DNA of 64,000 nt from Sebaldella termitidis ATCC 33386 (GTDB taxonomy: Bacteria; Fusobacteriota; Fusobacteriia; Fusobacteriales; Leptotrichiaceae). Shown here piece after piece: positions 1-10,500 of the stretch; the stretch's first letter is position 1, and the number at the start of each line of letters is the position of its first letter. A program made the translations under genes and the position numbers. Location: assembly GCF_000024405.1 (NCBI RefSeq), contig NC_013517.1, positions 558,001 through 622,000 on the forward strand. The letters run 5' to 3'. The notes below the pieces were generated by a model that saw only the letters and a program-made list of their open reading frames with translations, did not search any database and was not told where the DNA came from.

Positions 1-1
1 T

Positions 2-607
2 ATACTTTACGTAGTCAAGGTTCCTATAATTTATTTACAGGATATGGTATCGGCATTTTTGAATTCATTGGCTGATAATAATACCGGAGCTATTGTGCTA
101 GGACTGGCATTCGGATGCTTATACTTTGATCTGGGGGGACCTGTTTCAAAAATGGTTTATTCATTTGCAATAGCTGCATATACGACAGGAATATATACAC
201 CTATGGGAGCAGCAATGGTTTGCGGAATGGTTCCGCCTATAGGAATGGCAATAGCGACATTTTTAAAGCCGAAGTTATTTTCTGAAGATGAACGTGAGGC
301 AGGAAAAACTGCATTGATTTTAGGATTCAGTTTTATTACTGAAGGAGCAATACCGTTTCTTATTTCCAAGCCAAAGGCAAGTATTATAGCAAATGCAGCT
401 GGAAGCTCTGTGGGATCAATAGTAGCGTTTCTTTTGAAGCTGGAAATAAAGGCTCCGCATGGAGGAATGTTTCTGGCAGTTATTCCTAATGCGGTAAGCA
501 GCGTACTTGGCTTATTAGTTGCTGTTTTGGCAGGAAGTCTGGTTACTGCACTTATTATGGTTGTGATTTTGAAATTTGAAGATAGAAAAAAACTTGTTAT
601 CGAATAA
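2..607 (+). CDS. PTS fructose-family EIIC, 3' part (cut by window edge)
   Basis: Membrane channel (IIC) part of a fructose-family phosphotransferase permease, which moves a sugar across the inner membrane for phosphorylation by IIB. The frame is open from base 2, so the gene begins left of the window; the ATG at 44 is an internal Met. The visible 201 residues are strongly hydrophobic and include the family features LGLAFGCLYFDLGGPV and the FITEGAIPF loop, ending in a short charged tail with no IIA or IIB domain after it. IIC in last position fits fused IIABC or IIBC proteins, whose other domains would lie upstream. The sugar cannot be told from this part. A terminator follows at 628. Confidence 0.88.
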   Translation: MLYVVKVPIIYLQDMVSAFLNSLADNNTGAIVLGLAFGCLYFDLGGPVSKMVYSFAIAAYTTGIYTPMGAAMVCGMVPPIGMAIATFLKPKLFSEDEREAGKTALILGFSFITEGAIPFLISKPKASIIANAAGSSVGSIVAFLLKLEIKAPHGGMFLAVIPNAVSSVLGLLVAVLAGSLVTALIMVVILKFEDRKKLVIE

Positions 608-627
608 AGATAAAAAAATAAATTTTG

Positions 628-666
628 AACAGAGCAGGATAATGAAATTTTGCTCTGTTTTTTTAT
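628..666 (+). terminator. intrinsic terminator of the PTS gene
   Basis: Perfect 9-bp stem AACAGAGCA (628-636) with TGCTCTGTT (651-659), followed by a T run. It sits 20 bp after the PTS stop codon. Confidence 0.88.
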
Positions 667-822
667 TAACAATAGAAGAGAAAAAAGATAACAGCCGGGC
701 GAGCACTACAGGAAGGAAAAGAACGCAGAATTAGTATATGAAGCTCTTACACATGAATACTGTAACTGAGACGTTAACTAAAAATTTGATATTAAATGAA
801 ATATATGTAAATGAAAGTAAAA

Positions 823-1092
823 ATGAAAAATATTATTAGTATTATTTCTTTTCTTATTATTGTATTTTTAGAAAGATGATAAAATAATGTTTTTTGAACG
901 GACAGTCCCGGAAGAAATGAATCAAGCAAAAGGAGCTGATCTAAAAGCTTTTGTCTTAAAGATAAGAGGAATTTTTATTATATAGGAAAATCAATAAAAG
1001 TGATAGATGGAGGAACATTAGAAGCAGTTAATATACAAAGAAAAAATCCGGAGACGGAGCTAAGATTCGAACTGTCTAAAATGACAGTTTAG
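823..1092 (+). pseudogene. decayed DKNYY-family secreted protein gene
   Basis: Remnant of a secreted protein built from DKNYY repeats, as in the intact gene at 12065-12511. An ATG at 823 opens a hydrophobic signal-like stretch (MKNIISIISFLIIVFLER) that hits a TGA at 877. In the next frame from 875 one reads DDKIMFFERTVPEEM, then AKGADLKAF. After about base 956 the frame shifts by one base and continues as LKDKRNFYYIGKSIKVIDG, ending at a TAG at 1090. The GADLKxF and DKxxFYY signatures match the repeat consensus. Two frameshifts, and probably a lost segment between signal peptide and repeats, make it non-functional. I see nothing else in 667-822. Confidence 0.7.
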
Positions 1093-1136
1093 ATTTATTT
1101 TAGAAAATAGAGAATATATTTTTATGTTTTATATAC

Positions 1137-1165
1137 TTGATTTTATTCATTAAATGAAATATAAT
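1137..1165 (+). promoter_or_regulatory. sigma-70-type promoter, shared secretome cassette
   Basis: TTGATT (1137-1142), 17-bp spacer, TATAAT (1160-1165). The spacer holds ATTCA-N5-TGAAA, and the following leader ends in ATTCAAAGGA. The same layout precedes genes on the minus strand at 11793-11821, 12557-12585 and 14473-14501. It drives the gene starting at 1292. A leader copy without a clear promoter lies at 2686-2728, before the gene at 2738. Confidence 0.75.
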
Positions 1166-1291
1166 TTATTGATGTTCAATGTTGAACAAAATCTATTCAA
1201 AGGATACTTGGTAGAAAAAACATTGATATTTATTTGTTTTTTAAATAGATCGAGTGTTCGGTTTAGAAAAATATTTTAAAGGAGATTTGAC

Positions 1292-1822
1292 ATGAAAAAG
1301 TTGTTATTTTTTATTTTAACGTTATTTGTAGTTACTAATGTTAAAATAATGGCTGATTGTTCACTTGTAAGTAAGATCAATGAAGATATTCTGGGTGGAA
1401 GTGTTTTGTCAGCAGTAAATTCTATAAATTTGAAAGGAGATATTTATTGCGACAAAGAAGGATATTATATGGTTTATTATTTACAAAACAATAATTATCT
1501 GCAGGTAGGATTGGAGTATAAGGTAAACAGTTTAGAGAGTTCTGTTCCTATAGGTTCTTTTATTTCTGATGCAGATAAAATCTATGGAAAAATAAAGGAA
1601 GATTTAAAAGGAAGAGATATTATTTTCAGAATGTATTTAAGAACAAACAAAAATATTTATCAGCACGGCAGTATTTCTATTAATAAAAAGGGTAAGGAAA
1701 CACATTATTCTAATGTTAATAATAAAGGGACGAGTGCAACAGGAGCACCATTCGGAGCCCGTAGAATCAAATACAGTTTCGCAGCCCCGAATTGGGATTA
1801 TACAGATGATATAATTTATTAA
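1292..1822 (+). CDS. small secreted protein of unknown function
   Basis: A 176-residue protein I do not recognise. Residues 1-21 form a typical signal peptide (KK, then LLFFILTLFVVTNVKIMA), so the mature protein starts near ADCSLVSKIN and is exported. The mature part has two cysteines (DCS and YCD) that could form a disulfide, alternating beta-like segments such as YYMVYYLQNNNYLQVGLEY, and a basic middle. The start has AAAGGAGA 8 bases upstream and the shared promoter cassette at 1137. It heads a run of five same-strand secreted or anchored proteins ending at 3607. No catalytic motif is visible. Confidence 0.8.
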   Translation: MKKLLFFILTLFVVTNVKIMADCSLVSKINEDILGGSVLSAVNSINLKGDIYCDKEGYYMVYYLQNNNYLQVGLEYKVNSLESSVPIGSFISDADKIYGKIKEDLKGRDIIFRMYLRTNKNIYQHGSISINKKGKETHYSNVNNKGTSATGAPFGARRIKYSFAAPNWDYTDDIIY

Positions 1823-1846
1823 AAAAAATAAAAAAGGAGAATTAGT

Positions 1847-2248
1847 ATGAAAAAAATTATGTTATTAATTACGTTATCAGGAATGTTAGCGGTAGTATCT
1901 TTTAGCTTTAATGTAGGAGGATTTATTAAAGACAAAGTGAGTGAAAAGGTAGATGAAACAATATCTAATCAAATGTATACGATGTCTAAGCCTGTAATCA
2001 AATATTCTAAAGATAAAAAAGAGGTTTTCATAACGGGTACAATAAAAAATTTAGGACCTAAGGTAAATAATGTATATGTATTTGTTCCTTGTTATGATTC
2101 TAAAGGCGGAACAATTCCGGATGCAGATGCACACATTGGAACAATCGGAGCCGGAGAAACTTGGAATTTTAGTGCTGAAGCTATGGCTACAAACGGTCTT
2201 ACAATAGGTTCATGTGACCTAAAGAGAATAAAAGTAAGAGGATTTTAG
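1847..2248 (+). CDS. secreted FxLYD-like domain protein
   Basis: A 133-residue exported protein. The signal peptide covers about residues 1-21 (MKKIMLLITLSGMLAVVSFS). The C-terminal 80 residues read VFITGTIKNLGPKVNNVYVF, a change to ..YDSKGGTIPDAD, IGTIGAGETWNFSAEAM. This is the pattern of FxLYD / immunoglobulin-like beta domains found in many bacterial surface proteins: GTIKNLG, then a strand with V.VFV, then GxGETWxF. The FxLYD assignment is by pattern only. It lies 24 bp after the previous gene with its own AAAGGAG, so co-transcription is likely. A binding or structural role is inferred. Confidence 0.75.
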   Translation: MKKIMLLITLSGMLAVVSFSFNVGGFIKDKVSEKVDETISNQMYTMSKPVIKYSKDKKEVFITGTIKNLGPKVNNVYVFVPCYDSKGGTIPDADAHIGTIGAGETWNFSAEAMATNGLTIGSCDLKRIKVRGF

Positions 2249-2288
2249 GGATAGCAATTAATTTATAAATATAAGGAGTGGAGTAAGA

Positions 2289-2624
2289 ATGAAAAAAGTA
2301 TTATTGTTGTTAATTATTGTATGCAGCGGATTTTTGTATTCAAATACGCGTTGTGAGCTTAAAGCTAAAAAAGAAGTAGAAACTTTTTTAGCTTTAACGG
2401 GACAAGACGGAATAAAGGCTGAATATTTAGGACAGAATAAAGGAAAGCCTCCGTATTATCTGTACGATGTTACAGGAGCTGAAAGCAAAGTATTACTTGC
2501 AATAGATATGGAAACCGGAAGTATCTATGCTGCCGAGAATTATTCAAGAAATGATCTAAGTTCCGGTAAGGCTGTAGACTTTGAATTACTAATTACAGAT
2601 GTAGAAAGTCTAAAATGTGAATAA
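2289..2624 (+). CDS. small secreted protein, paralogue of 3290-3607
   Basis: A 111-residue exported protein of unknown function. Signal peptide about residues 1-18 (MKKVLLLLIIVCSGFLYS). It shares an outline with the product of 3290-3607: a hydrophobic start, a KPPYYLYDV / KEYKYEIF segment, then LAIDMETGSIYAAEN against VILNMETGIVYREN, and a C-terminal SLKCE / NLSCK. The MET-G-x-x-Y block is the strongest shared element. Cysteines near both ends of the mature part could pair. It has an AAGGAGTGG ribosome site and follows the FxLYD-like gene by 40 bp. Confidence 0.78.
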   Translation: MKKVLLLLIIVCSGFLYSNTRCELKAKKEVETFLALTGQDGIKAEYLGQNKGKPPYYLYDVTGAESKVLLAIDMETGSIYAAENYSRNDLSSGKAVDFELLITDVESLKCE

Positions 2625-2737
2625 TAACTGATGCTGTATTAAAAAAATCAGAGAGTCCGGAATTCCTTTAGGCAGTAGATAAACAATAATTTATTACTGT
2701 TCAATTTTGGACAAAATGTATTGAAAGGTGATTTTTC

Positions 2738-3268
2738 ATGAAAAAAAATGTTATTTTTATAATAGGATTTGTGTTCTTTGTACTTATTCTTGCAGTCGGC
2801 ATTTTATCATATACTCTTATTTCAAGTAATAAGAAACTTGCTGATAAAGAAAATAATGACAAAGTAAATCAAAAAGTAGAAGAGTTAGTGGAGAAAAAGC
2901 TTCAGGAAAAAATAGATGAAGAAAAAATTGCAAAAGAGGAAAATGATAGAACAGAAAAAAAAGAAGCAAAAAATAAAACGAATTTTATTACAGCAAAAGA
3001 AGCTTTTGAAGGGGAGACTCAAAGAGGGGTGTCTTCTGATCCTATAGAATGTGTAATAACAGCAAAACAAAAAAGAATTCCAAGTAATGTTGACCAAAAA
3101 GCAGAAGGCGGAATGCTGACATGTGAAGGCTCAAAATACAGGGTTTATGTTGGTAATGACCGGAAATATAATTTGATGAGTGTCGGAGATCGCTATGGAT
3201 TTCAAGTAAGATGGATAGAGAGTAACCTTTATTATTTTTATGTGGATGTTATAGGAGGAACTTTTTAG
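2738..3268 (+). CDS. membrane-anchored coiled-coil protein
   Basis: A 176-residue protein with an N-terminal transmembrane helix or uncleaved signal (residues about 5-30, VIFIIGFVFFVLILAVGILS). A highly charged coiled coil follows (about 32-85, runs of K and E such as VEELVEKKLQEKIDEEKIAK). The C-terminal domain (about 90-176) has two cysteines and a beta-rich end, YGFQVRWIESNLYYFYVDV. I do not recognise the domain. The architecture suggests a periplasmic head held off the membrane by a stalk. The leader (2686-2728) copies that of the gene at 1292, including GTTCAA and ACAAAATxTATTxAAAGG. Confidence 0.75.
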   Translation: MKKNVIFIIGFVFFVLILAVGILSYTLISSNKKLADKENNDKVNQKVEELVEKKLQEKIDEEKIAKEENDRTEKKEAKNKTNFITAKEAFEGETQRGVSSDPIECVITAKQKRIPSNVDQKAEGGMLTCEGSKYRVYVGNDRKYNLMSVGDRYGFQVRWIESNLYYFYVDVIGGTF

Positions 3269-3289
3269 AAAAATATGGGAGTGATAGAA

Positions 3290-3607
3290 ATGAATAAATT
3301 AATAGTTGGGATATATTTAGTTTTTGGAATAATAAGTTTCTCAAATTGTGATTTAAATGCTGAAAAGTTATTGAAAACTGTAATAAAAGAAAAGCTTACT
3401 GTTTCTCCGGAAGATAATTTAAAATATTTCAACCCTGAAATAAACGGAAAAGAATATAAGTATGAAATATTTGAAGATCATGAAACACATATTGTAAACA
3501 GAGCTTATGTAATACTTAATATGGAAACAGGTATTGTATATAGAGAAAATATTGCAGAGGATAAAGTAGAAAAAATATATCAGAATAAAAATTTGAGCTG
3601 TAAATAA
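3290..3607 (+). CDS. small secreted protein, paralogue of 2289-2624
   Basis: A 105-residue exported protein of unknown function. I chose the ATG at 3290 over the one at 3275, because GGGAG (3277-3281) sits 8 bases before 3290 and the 3275 codon overlaps it. From 3290 the protein opens with a signal peptide, MNKLIVGIYLVFGIISFSN, with a Cys right after it. It shares the METGxVY block and terminal SLKC-like end with the protein at 2289. It begins 21 bp after the preceding stop and closes the five-gene run. A terminator lies at 3702. Confidence 0.75.
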   Translation: MNKLIVGIYLVFGIISFSNCDLNAEKLLKTVIKEKLTVSPEDNLKYFNPEINGKEYKYEIFEDHETHIVNRAYVILNMETGIVYRENIAEDKVEKIYQNKNLSCK

Positions 3608-3701
3608 AAAGAATTGAGTTCCATATAATGTAGAAAGCAATACTCATAAAAATATTCAAGTTTTTAGCGGTATGTGCAGCTAGCTTTCAATATTTAAAAT
3701 T

Positions 3702-3738
3702 AGAGACTAACAGATAATTACTGGAAGTCTCTTTTTTA
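3702..3738 (+). terminator. intrinsic terminator of the small secreted-protein run
   Basis: Stem AGAGACT (3702-3708) with AGTCTCT (3726-3732), followed by TTTTTT. Confidence 0.75.
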
Positions 3739-4353
3739 TTGATAAAAAATATATTTAATAATAAAATTTCAAAAAATTTACCTGTTTGTAATAAAAAATA
3801 CTTAACTTTAGTCAGCAGATTTTACGGCTTTCCAGATTTAGGGAAGTTAGAAAAACCCTGTCATTTATGGATTAATTACTATTATAAAGAAAAACATTGA
3901 CAGCGGGAAAGAAATGTTATAGAATGGAGTACTAAGTATTTTCTAAGGACATCTCGATTAAACATTTCTACAGCTTTTGGGGGAAATATAATAAAAATGG
4001 TGATTTTTTTTATCAAAAAACAATATGTAGGACAAGAATAACAAGGAACAAGCTGAAAATACCGGGATAATCAGTGTTTTTCAGGTTTTAAAATAGTTTG
4101 AATTGAAATATAAGAGAATCCGGCTAAATAGTTTTTTTAATTAAGCAAGTAAACGTTTACAAGATTAAGATAAAAAGAAAAGCATGAAATTAGCGGTTTA
4201 AGAAAGTATTTCAAATTTTATATTAGAATTAAGTTCAAATATTCAGCCTGTATAATAAGATGTTTTATACAGGAATTAAGTACAAAACATCATCTAATAT
4301 AAAAATATAAATTATTTTAAAAAAATATAATTAAAAATTATTAATAATTATAA
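3739..4353 (+). other. long intergenic gap with orphan promoter and LacI-type palindrome
   Basis: No gene is visible here. The stretch holds a good orphan promoter, TTGACA (3897-3902), 17-bp spacer, TAGAAT (3920-3925), with only a 14-codon frame downstream. It also holds a perfect 12-bp palindrome GTAAACGTTTAC (4149-4160), resembling LacI/CcpA-type operators. A 15-bp sequence TTTAGTCAGCAGATT near 3807-3821 recurs at about 26606. Possibly a place where a gene was lost. Confidence 0.45.
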
Positions 4354-4377
4354 TTCGCATATTTTATATTATGCGAA
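4354..4377. promoter_or_regulatory. 24-bp palindrome, distal copy before autotransporter 1
   Basis: TTCGC-N14-GCGAA, with 8-bp arms TTCGCATA and TATGCGAA. Its partner starts 142 bp downstream at 4496. Same motif family as 43395, 43536, 47050 and 47191. Confidence 0.65.
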
Positions 4378-4495
4378 ATATTTCATATATATATGATACT
4401 AAAATAATATATTGAAGTCAATTTAAATATATAAATAATATAAAATTTATTATTATGTATTATGTGGATATATTGATATTTTTGTAAATTTTGTA

Positions 4496-4519
4496 TTCGT
4501 GTAATATAAAATATACGAA
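4496..4519. promoter_or_regulatory. 24-bp palindrome, proximal copy overlapping autotransporter 1 promoter
   Basis: TTCGT-N14-ACGAA with arms TTCGTGTA and TATACGAA. It overlaps a plausible promoter, TTGTAA (4482-4487), 17-bp spacer, TATAAA (4505-4510). It ends 27 bp before the autotransporter start. A protein bound here would block RNA polymerase, so repression is inferred. Confidence 0.65.
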
Positions 4520-4546
4520 TAAAAACATGAAAATAAAGGAGTAAAA

Positions 4547-7500
4547 ATGAAAAAGAATGAAAAATTTCTAAAAACATTTTTAATGTTAAATGCAGTGATG
4601 ACAGGGGTTGCTGCTGCTGGTACAAATAATGTAAAATATGAAAAAATGTACGAAAAAATGACAAAAAATATAAGCACAAATAAATCAAATAAAGATAATT
4701 ATCAATTAATAGAACGAATACTTAATCAAAGAAATAAAGAATTAAAAGATTTGCACTTACAAGGAGACTATATAGTAAAACCAGAGTATCTGGAATGGCA
4801 GATATTTTTTAATAGTTTTGCTGATAAGATCAAAATAAACGGAAAACAGGAAAATGCTGTTACATATAATGAAGACCGTGTAAAAAGCGTAAACTTTGCA
4901 ATGATGCTGCCAATAAAAGGAATTCAGGATAAGAATATTAGTCTAGATATATCAGCAATACAGCCGCCGTATATCACTCCATCAATCAGCGCGGTAAATC
5001 CTGTAGCAATGACTTCACCGACAATAAATCATGACAGTTTTACATTACCGGCAGCACCGGCTCCAAAAGCACCATATTTTGGTACTGGTTCACAATCATA
5101 TAATACTCCGGTAGGAAAACTAACATCAAATGTGGTGTATAATACTACAGGAAACGCTGTATATGAAAACTTAAATGTCAGCTCAAGTGCAGCAGGTACA
5201 GAAATTCTTGTGAAAGGTACAGTAACTGATATTACCGGGACAGCAGATTATGAGAACGGCCTATACAGCGGGACGACATCTGCCCTGACTTCATATACAC
5301 ACAGTTTTGCAACGTTTGATGTAATAAATATCGGAAATAATGGAATGTTCGAGGTAAAAGGCGACTGGACTTACAGATCAAATTCAGTGATCAACGGACA
5401 CACCAGTTATGGTTTTTTAAGCTACAGACCTTATTATGTAAATACAGACAGTCAGGTGACTTTTTCCGGAAATTTAGCATTGCGTAATAAAGCCAACTAT
5501 GTCAATGGATCAGCAACCGGAATGGTGGGACTCAGTCTAAATGCAGATAATGTTACATCGAATCCTACGGGGAAAGCAACACTGGAGAATAAAGGTACTA
5601 TCACACTGGGGGTTTTAGATCCCGGTGATTCATATTATCGTATGGTGGGGATGCAGCTGGAAAGCGGAAGCACGTATAAAATAGACAGTGAACTTATCAA
5701 CAGCGGAACTATAATTTTGAATTCTAATTATACATCGAGCATGGCGGGGATGCAGATTAATCTTAGCAATGACAGCAGATATACAGGTAATTCACTGGTA
5801 AAAATCGGAAATATAAAGATGAAAAGTTCTGGAGAAAATTATACAAGTGCAATTGGTGTTATATTCGGTCATACTTCAAATTTAGGTCTGGTGGATTCTA
5901 ATGTGATAGTAGATGGTTCCGGAGGGCTGATAGATATTGAAGCATATTTGGGGAATGGAATACAAATAAATAGAGTCAATAAACCGCAGAGTTCTAATAA
6001 CGGAGTGGAAAATTTTAAAAACCTGAATATGTTAATAAATGGAAAAAGTATAATAGGAATATCAAGAAGTACAAATAATGCAGCTGAAAATGCAGTAGAT
6101 ATGATTATGACAGGAGATGTCATCAGCAGTATAAAATTTGGTCCAAATTCAGTTGAAAGTACGATGTTTATGCCTGTAAGAGATGTAATTATTCTTGATG
6201 CCAGTCTGAAAGACTCTGTGGGTGTGATAAATGAAGGAAGAGGTAATTCAGTAGGATATATTTATACAGCAGCTACAAATGCAACTGCAAATTATGCCAC
6301 ACTTAAAAACTATATGCCGATAGAAATAGGATCCGGAGCAGAAGCCATGACGGCTTTAGGCGTGAGAGTGGCAGGAACAGTAGAAAACTACGCAGATATA
6401 ATAAATAATTCCTCGCCTTATACAGAAAGCGGAGTAGTATATGGAGCTAAAGGACTGGTTTCAGATCTGAATCAGGCCGTAATGACAAATTATGGAAATA
6501 TTGATATGAACGGAAAAAATGCCACAGCTTTTTATAATGGCTTTTTGTTGAATTCTGCCAGTGATCATACAGTTATTAATAATGAAAAAGGAATAGTAAT
6601 ATACAGTACGGCAAGCCATAGAGGGAGCTCGCTCGGGTATGTGGCAGGAGAAAGTAATGTATCTGCCAATAAACTGGAAGTTAACGGCTCTGATGGTGTT
6701 GTTGCCTTTTCGCACGGGGGAAATATTACGCTGTCACCTTTAACAGCGGGTGGAACACTTGAACTAACTGCTAACGGGGAAAATACTTATGCTTTTTATC
6801 ATCAAAAAGGTGGAGGAAATATAGCAGGAAAAATAAAAATAAACGGTACAATAAATGCCAATGTGAAAAACGGAGGGATAGGACTTCACTATACAGGAAC
6901 GGGAGTTACTGCAGCTCCGGTGAATCTTGGGACTGAATTGGCTACAATAATAGATTCTTCAGGAGGAACTTTAAATATCATTACAGATTCGGATAGCTAT
7001 AATTTAACCTTGAAAAATACAACAGTTAATCTTTCTAATTTGTCAAACCTGAACTTTGATAATGTAACTTTTACTCCTGATGCAAAAACAAAGATGTATG
7101 ACGGCGGTCTTTTTGTAGACATAGACTCTAACATAGATAAAAATAACAATACAGGAAGTAAAGCATACAGAAATACAGGGATGAGCGCATCAAATGTAAC
7201 TGTAAACTCCGGTATAACAATAACAGGAACTGAAAATTCGTTAACAGCAGTAGGTCAGGATTTTTCAGATATAGTCAGATGGGGAGAGCTTGCCAACAAA
7301 GGTACAATTTCACTTTCCGGAGATGAAAGTACAGGAATATATGGTAAAAAGTCAACAATAGAAAATACAGGCAGTATAAATTTATCCGGAAAAGATACTA
7401 CTACAATATACAGCATAGATTCTTCGGTAAAAAATACAGGTGAGATAAAAACCGGGGATAAAGGTGTAGGTATCTATTCCGAAATAGATCCGTACAGTTT

Positions 7501-10500
7501 TGCGATACTTACTGTTGAAAATGACGGAAAGATAGAAGCCGGAACAGGGACAGGTGCAGTGGGAATATATTCCGTGTTAAAAAATACAAATATTCCTTAC
7601 TATAATCATGAAACAATTTTGAATACAAATTCAGATATAGATATGAGAAAATCACAGAATTCAGTGGGGATATATTCTATAGACAGAAATGTAAGCGGAA
7701 CTGATTCAGGAAAAATAAGTATAGGAAAAGACAGTTACGGAGTGTATGTCAATAATGGCGATGTCAGTCTTAATAATCTTACATTGAACATATCAGGGGA
7801 TAATTCTGTAGGAATTTATACAAACGGGACAGGATCATTCTCAGGAAACGGAACAGTAAATGTGGACGGAAAAGGGATAGTTATACTTAATATAGAATCT
7901 ACAGGAACATATAATCAAAACTTTGTGGTAAATTCTACAGCCGGTTCCAGCTATATATTTCAAAATTTGAAAAACAGAACACTGGTTTCAAATAATACTG
8001 TTAATCTTGGTGAGGGCGGAACATATATAAATGCTGTGGATTCTAACGTAACTTTGGATATTAATTCAGATTTGAATTCTTTTAATACAGCAACAGGAAA
8101 CTATGATTCCAGAATGATAGGTGCAGTATCTTCTGGAGGAACAGGAAGTATAACAAATAAAGGAATTATAAGTTTCGGAGATGAATCAGCAGGATTATAT
8201 GCCAGAGACGGCGGACAGATAATAAACGAAGGAAGTATAAGTCTGGGAGCAAACTCTGTAGGTTTATACGGAGAAGGAACAGGAGCCAATATTACCAATG
8301 ATATTTTGGCTGAAATAAATGTAAGGGATAATTCTGTAGGGATAGTATCAAATAACGGGGACAGCATAACAAGTTCGGGAAAAATAAACGGAACGGGTGA
8401 AAGACTTACCGGGATATATTCTGACAGTATTAATAATACAGTGATACAGGTTAACGGTGATATAACTCTCACGGGAAATAAATCTGTAGGAGCTTACCTT
8501 GCTGGAACAGGCCTGCAGACTTTTACAAATAATGCTGTTATTACATCAGGTTCCTCGAATTCTGATCTGGATCCGGCAATAGGGATTTATAATAACGGAA
8601 GCGGAAATAAAATAATAAATAATAACACAATAAAAACCGGGGATAACTCTGTAAGTATCTATAATAACAGCGGAGAGATTATTCAAAATTCAGGAAATAT
8701 AACAACAGGTCAAAACAGTGTAGGTATTTATACGAATTCCGGAAAAGTCTCGCTGCTGGCCGGCAGTATGAATATAAACGGTGCGGACAGTGTGGGAATA
8801 TATGCATCTGAAAATGCAGAAATAGAAAATAATCTTAGTATGACTTTTACAGATTCCAGCTACGGGATAGTGGCGAATTCAGGCTCAAAACTGATAAATA
8901 ACAGCGGTGCTGTAATAATGGGAGAAAGCAGTGTATTTATTTATTCAAAGGGTGGTAATGAAGTATTGAATAAAGCGGGTTCTGATATAACGCTTACTGG
9001 CTCAAACTCATCGGGTATATATACTACAGACGGGACAGACATAGAGAATCATGGTCATATCACGGCGGATACAGGATTAGGGAATATAGGTATTTCAAAT
9101 AAAGGCGGAAGTGTACTGAATACCGGGAATATTAAAACTGGAGATTCAATAATAATAGATGAGGAAAATACATTCCTAAATACATATTCAGTGGGAGTAT
9201 ACGGAGAAAATACCAAAGGCTTTAAAAATACCGGGAATATAGAAGCCGGATACAGAGGAATAGGGCTGTATATCAAAGATAATACCGGCGAAGCTCTGAA
9301 CAGCGGTGATATAAAGTCTGATAAAGAAGGAGTAATGGGTATTTATGCTGAAAACAGTACTGTAAAAAATACCGGAAATATAACTTTATCAGGTGATGAA
9401 TCTATAGGAATAGCAGCTGCCAAAAAAGTAACAGCTGTAAATTCAGGTGTGATAACTATGAATGGTAATAACAGCATAGGAATCTATGCTAATATCAGTT
9501 CAAAAATAATAAATGAAAAAACTGGTGTAATAAACATAAATGGTAATAACAGTACGGGAATACAATTATCATTAGGTTCGACCCTTGAGAATTACGGGCA
9601 GATAAATATGGCTTCCGGAATTTACGGGTCAAAGGATATTGCAATAGGTGATCAGGGGTATACACCTCCGAGTATAGTAAATGCCGGAGTTATAATGGTA
9701 GATGAAAAATTTGAAATAGACGGAATAAATCTTACTATAAAAGTAGATCCTGATTCACTGCGTCTTCCTACACTCGAAGAAATAACTCTGGGAGGATACT
9801 CGCCGGAAGACCTGAATGCAGGATTCCTGATATCAAACAGTACATCAATAAAAGCTCCAAGTTTTGATCTTGGCGGCAATACAACGAAAATTGATCCGAA
9901 TTTTACACAGGGAACTAACATGAGGGTATATAAATTCGTAAATGTATTCGATCCCTCTACTCCTGAAGGCGGCCCGAATACAGGAGAAGTAGCGGTAGAA
10001 AGCGGAAGTCTTACTTTTGATGCTATACCTGTGGTTAATAAAGATTCAGGCGGAATAGATATCTGGATGGAAAAAATTAATTATAATAAGTTTACACAGG
10101 GAACATGGTACAATGAGTTTTCTGAAAATATTGAATCAGGATACCTTAATGCAGCAGGAGATTCATTGAAATTATATGACAGGCTGGATCTTATAAGTAC
10201 TCAGAGTGCATTGAATAATGACTTTGAACAGCTTGCAGGGAATGTTTATTCAAATATAATGCAGAGAGAACAAAATATAGGCAGTATGTTCAATAATACT
10301 CTTGATATTCTCCAAAATTCTGAAAATAATACAAAAGAAAATGTGAAAATAGGCGTAGTAGCAGGATATGGAAGCAGGGAAGAAAAAACAAGCGGTGTTC
10401 CGGATTATGATTATAAAACATACGGAGTATTGGGGTTAAGAGAAGTAGAGAGAACTTATAAGCATAAATTCGGATATTCACTGGGATATACACAGACGAA

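Noticed and set aside
157-672. Minus-strand frame over the PTS gene
   Set aside because: Complement of a conserved EIIC gene and runs into its terminator; no start signal.
8101-8472. Minus-strand frame in the autotransporter 1 passenger
   Set aside because: Shadow of the repeat-rich passenger; several similar ones occur at regular positions.
7200-9650. Short tandem repeats resembling a repeat array
   Set aside because: They are protein-level S-x-G-I-Y repeats of the passenger with varying spacing and sequence, not CRISPR repeats.
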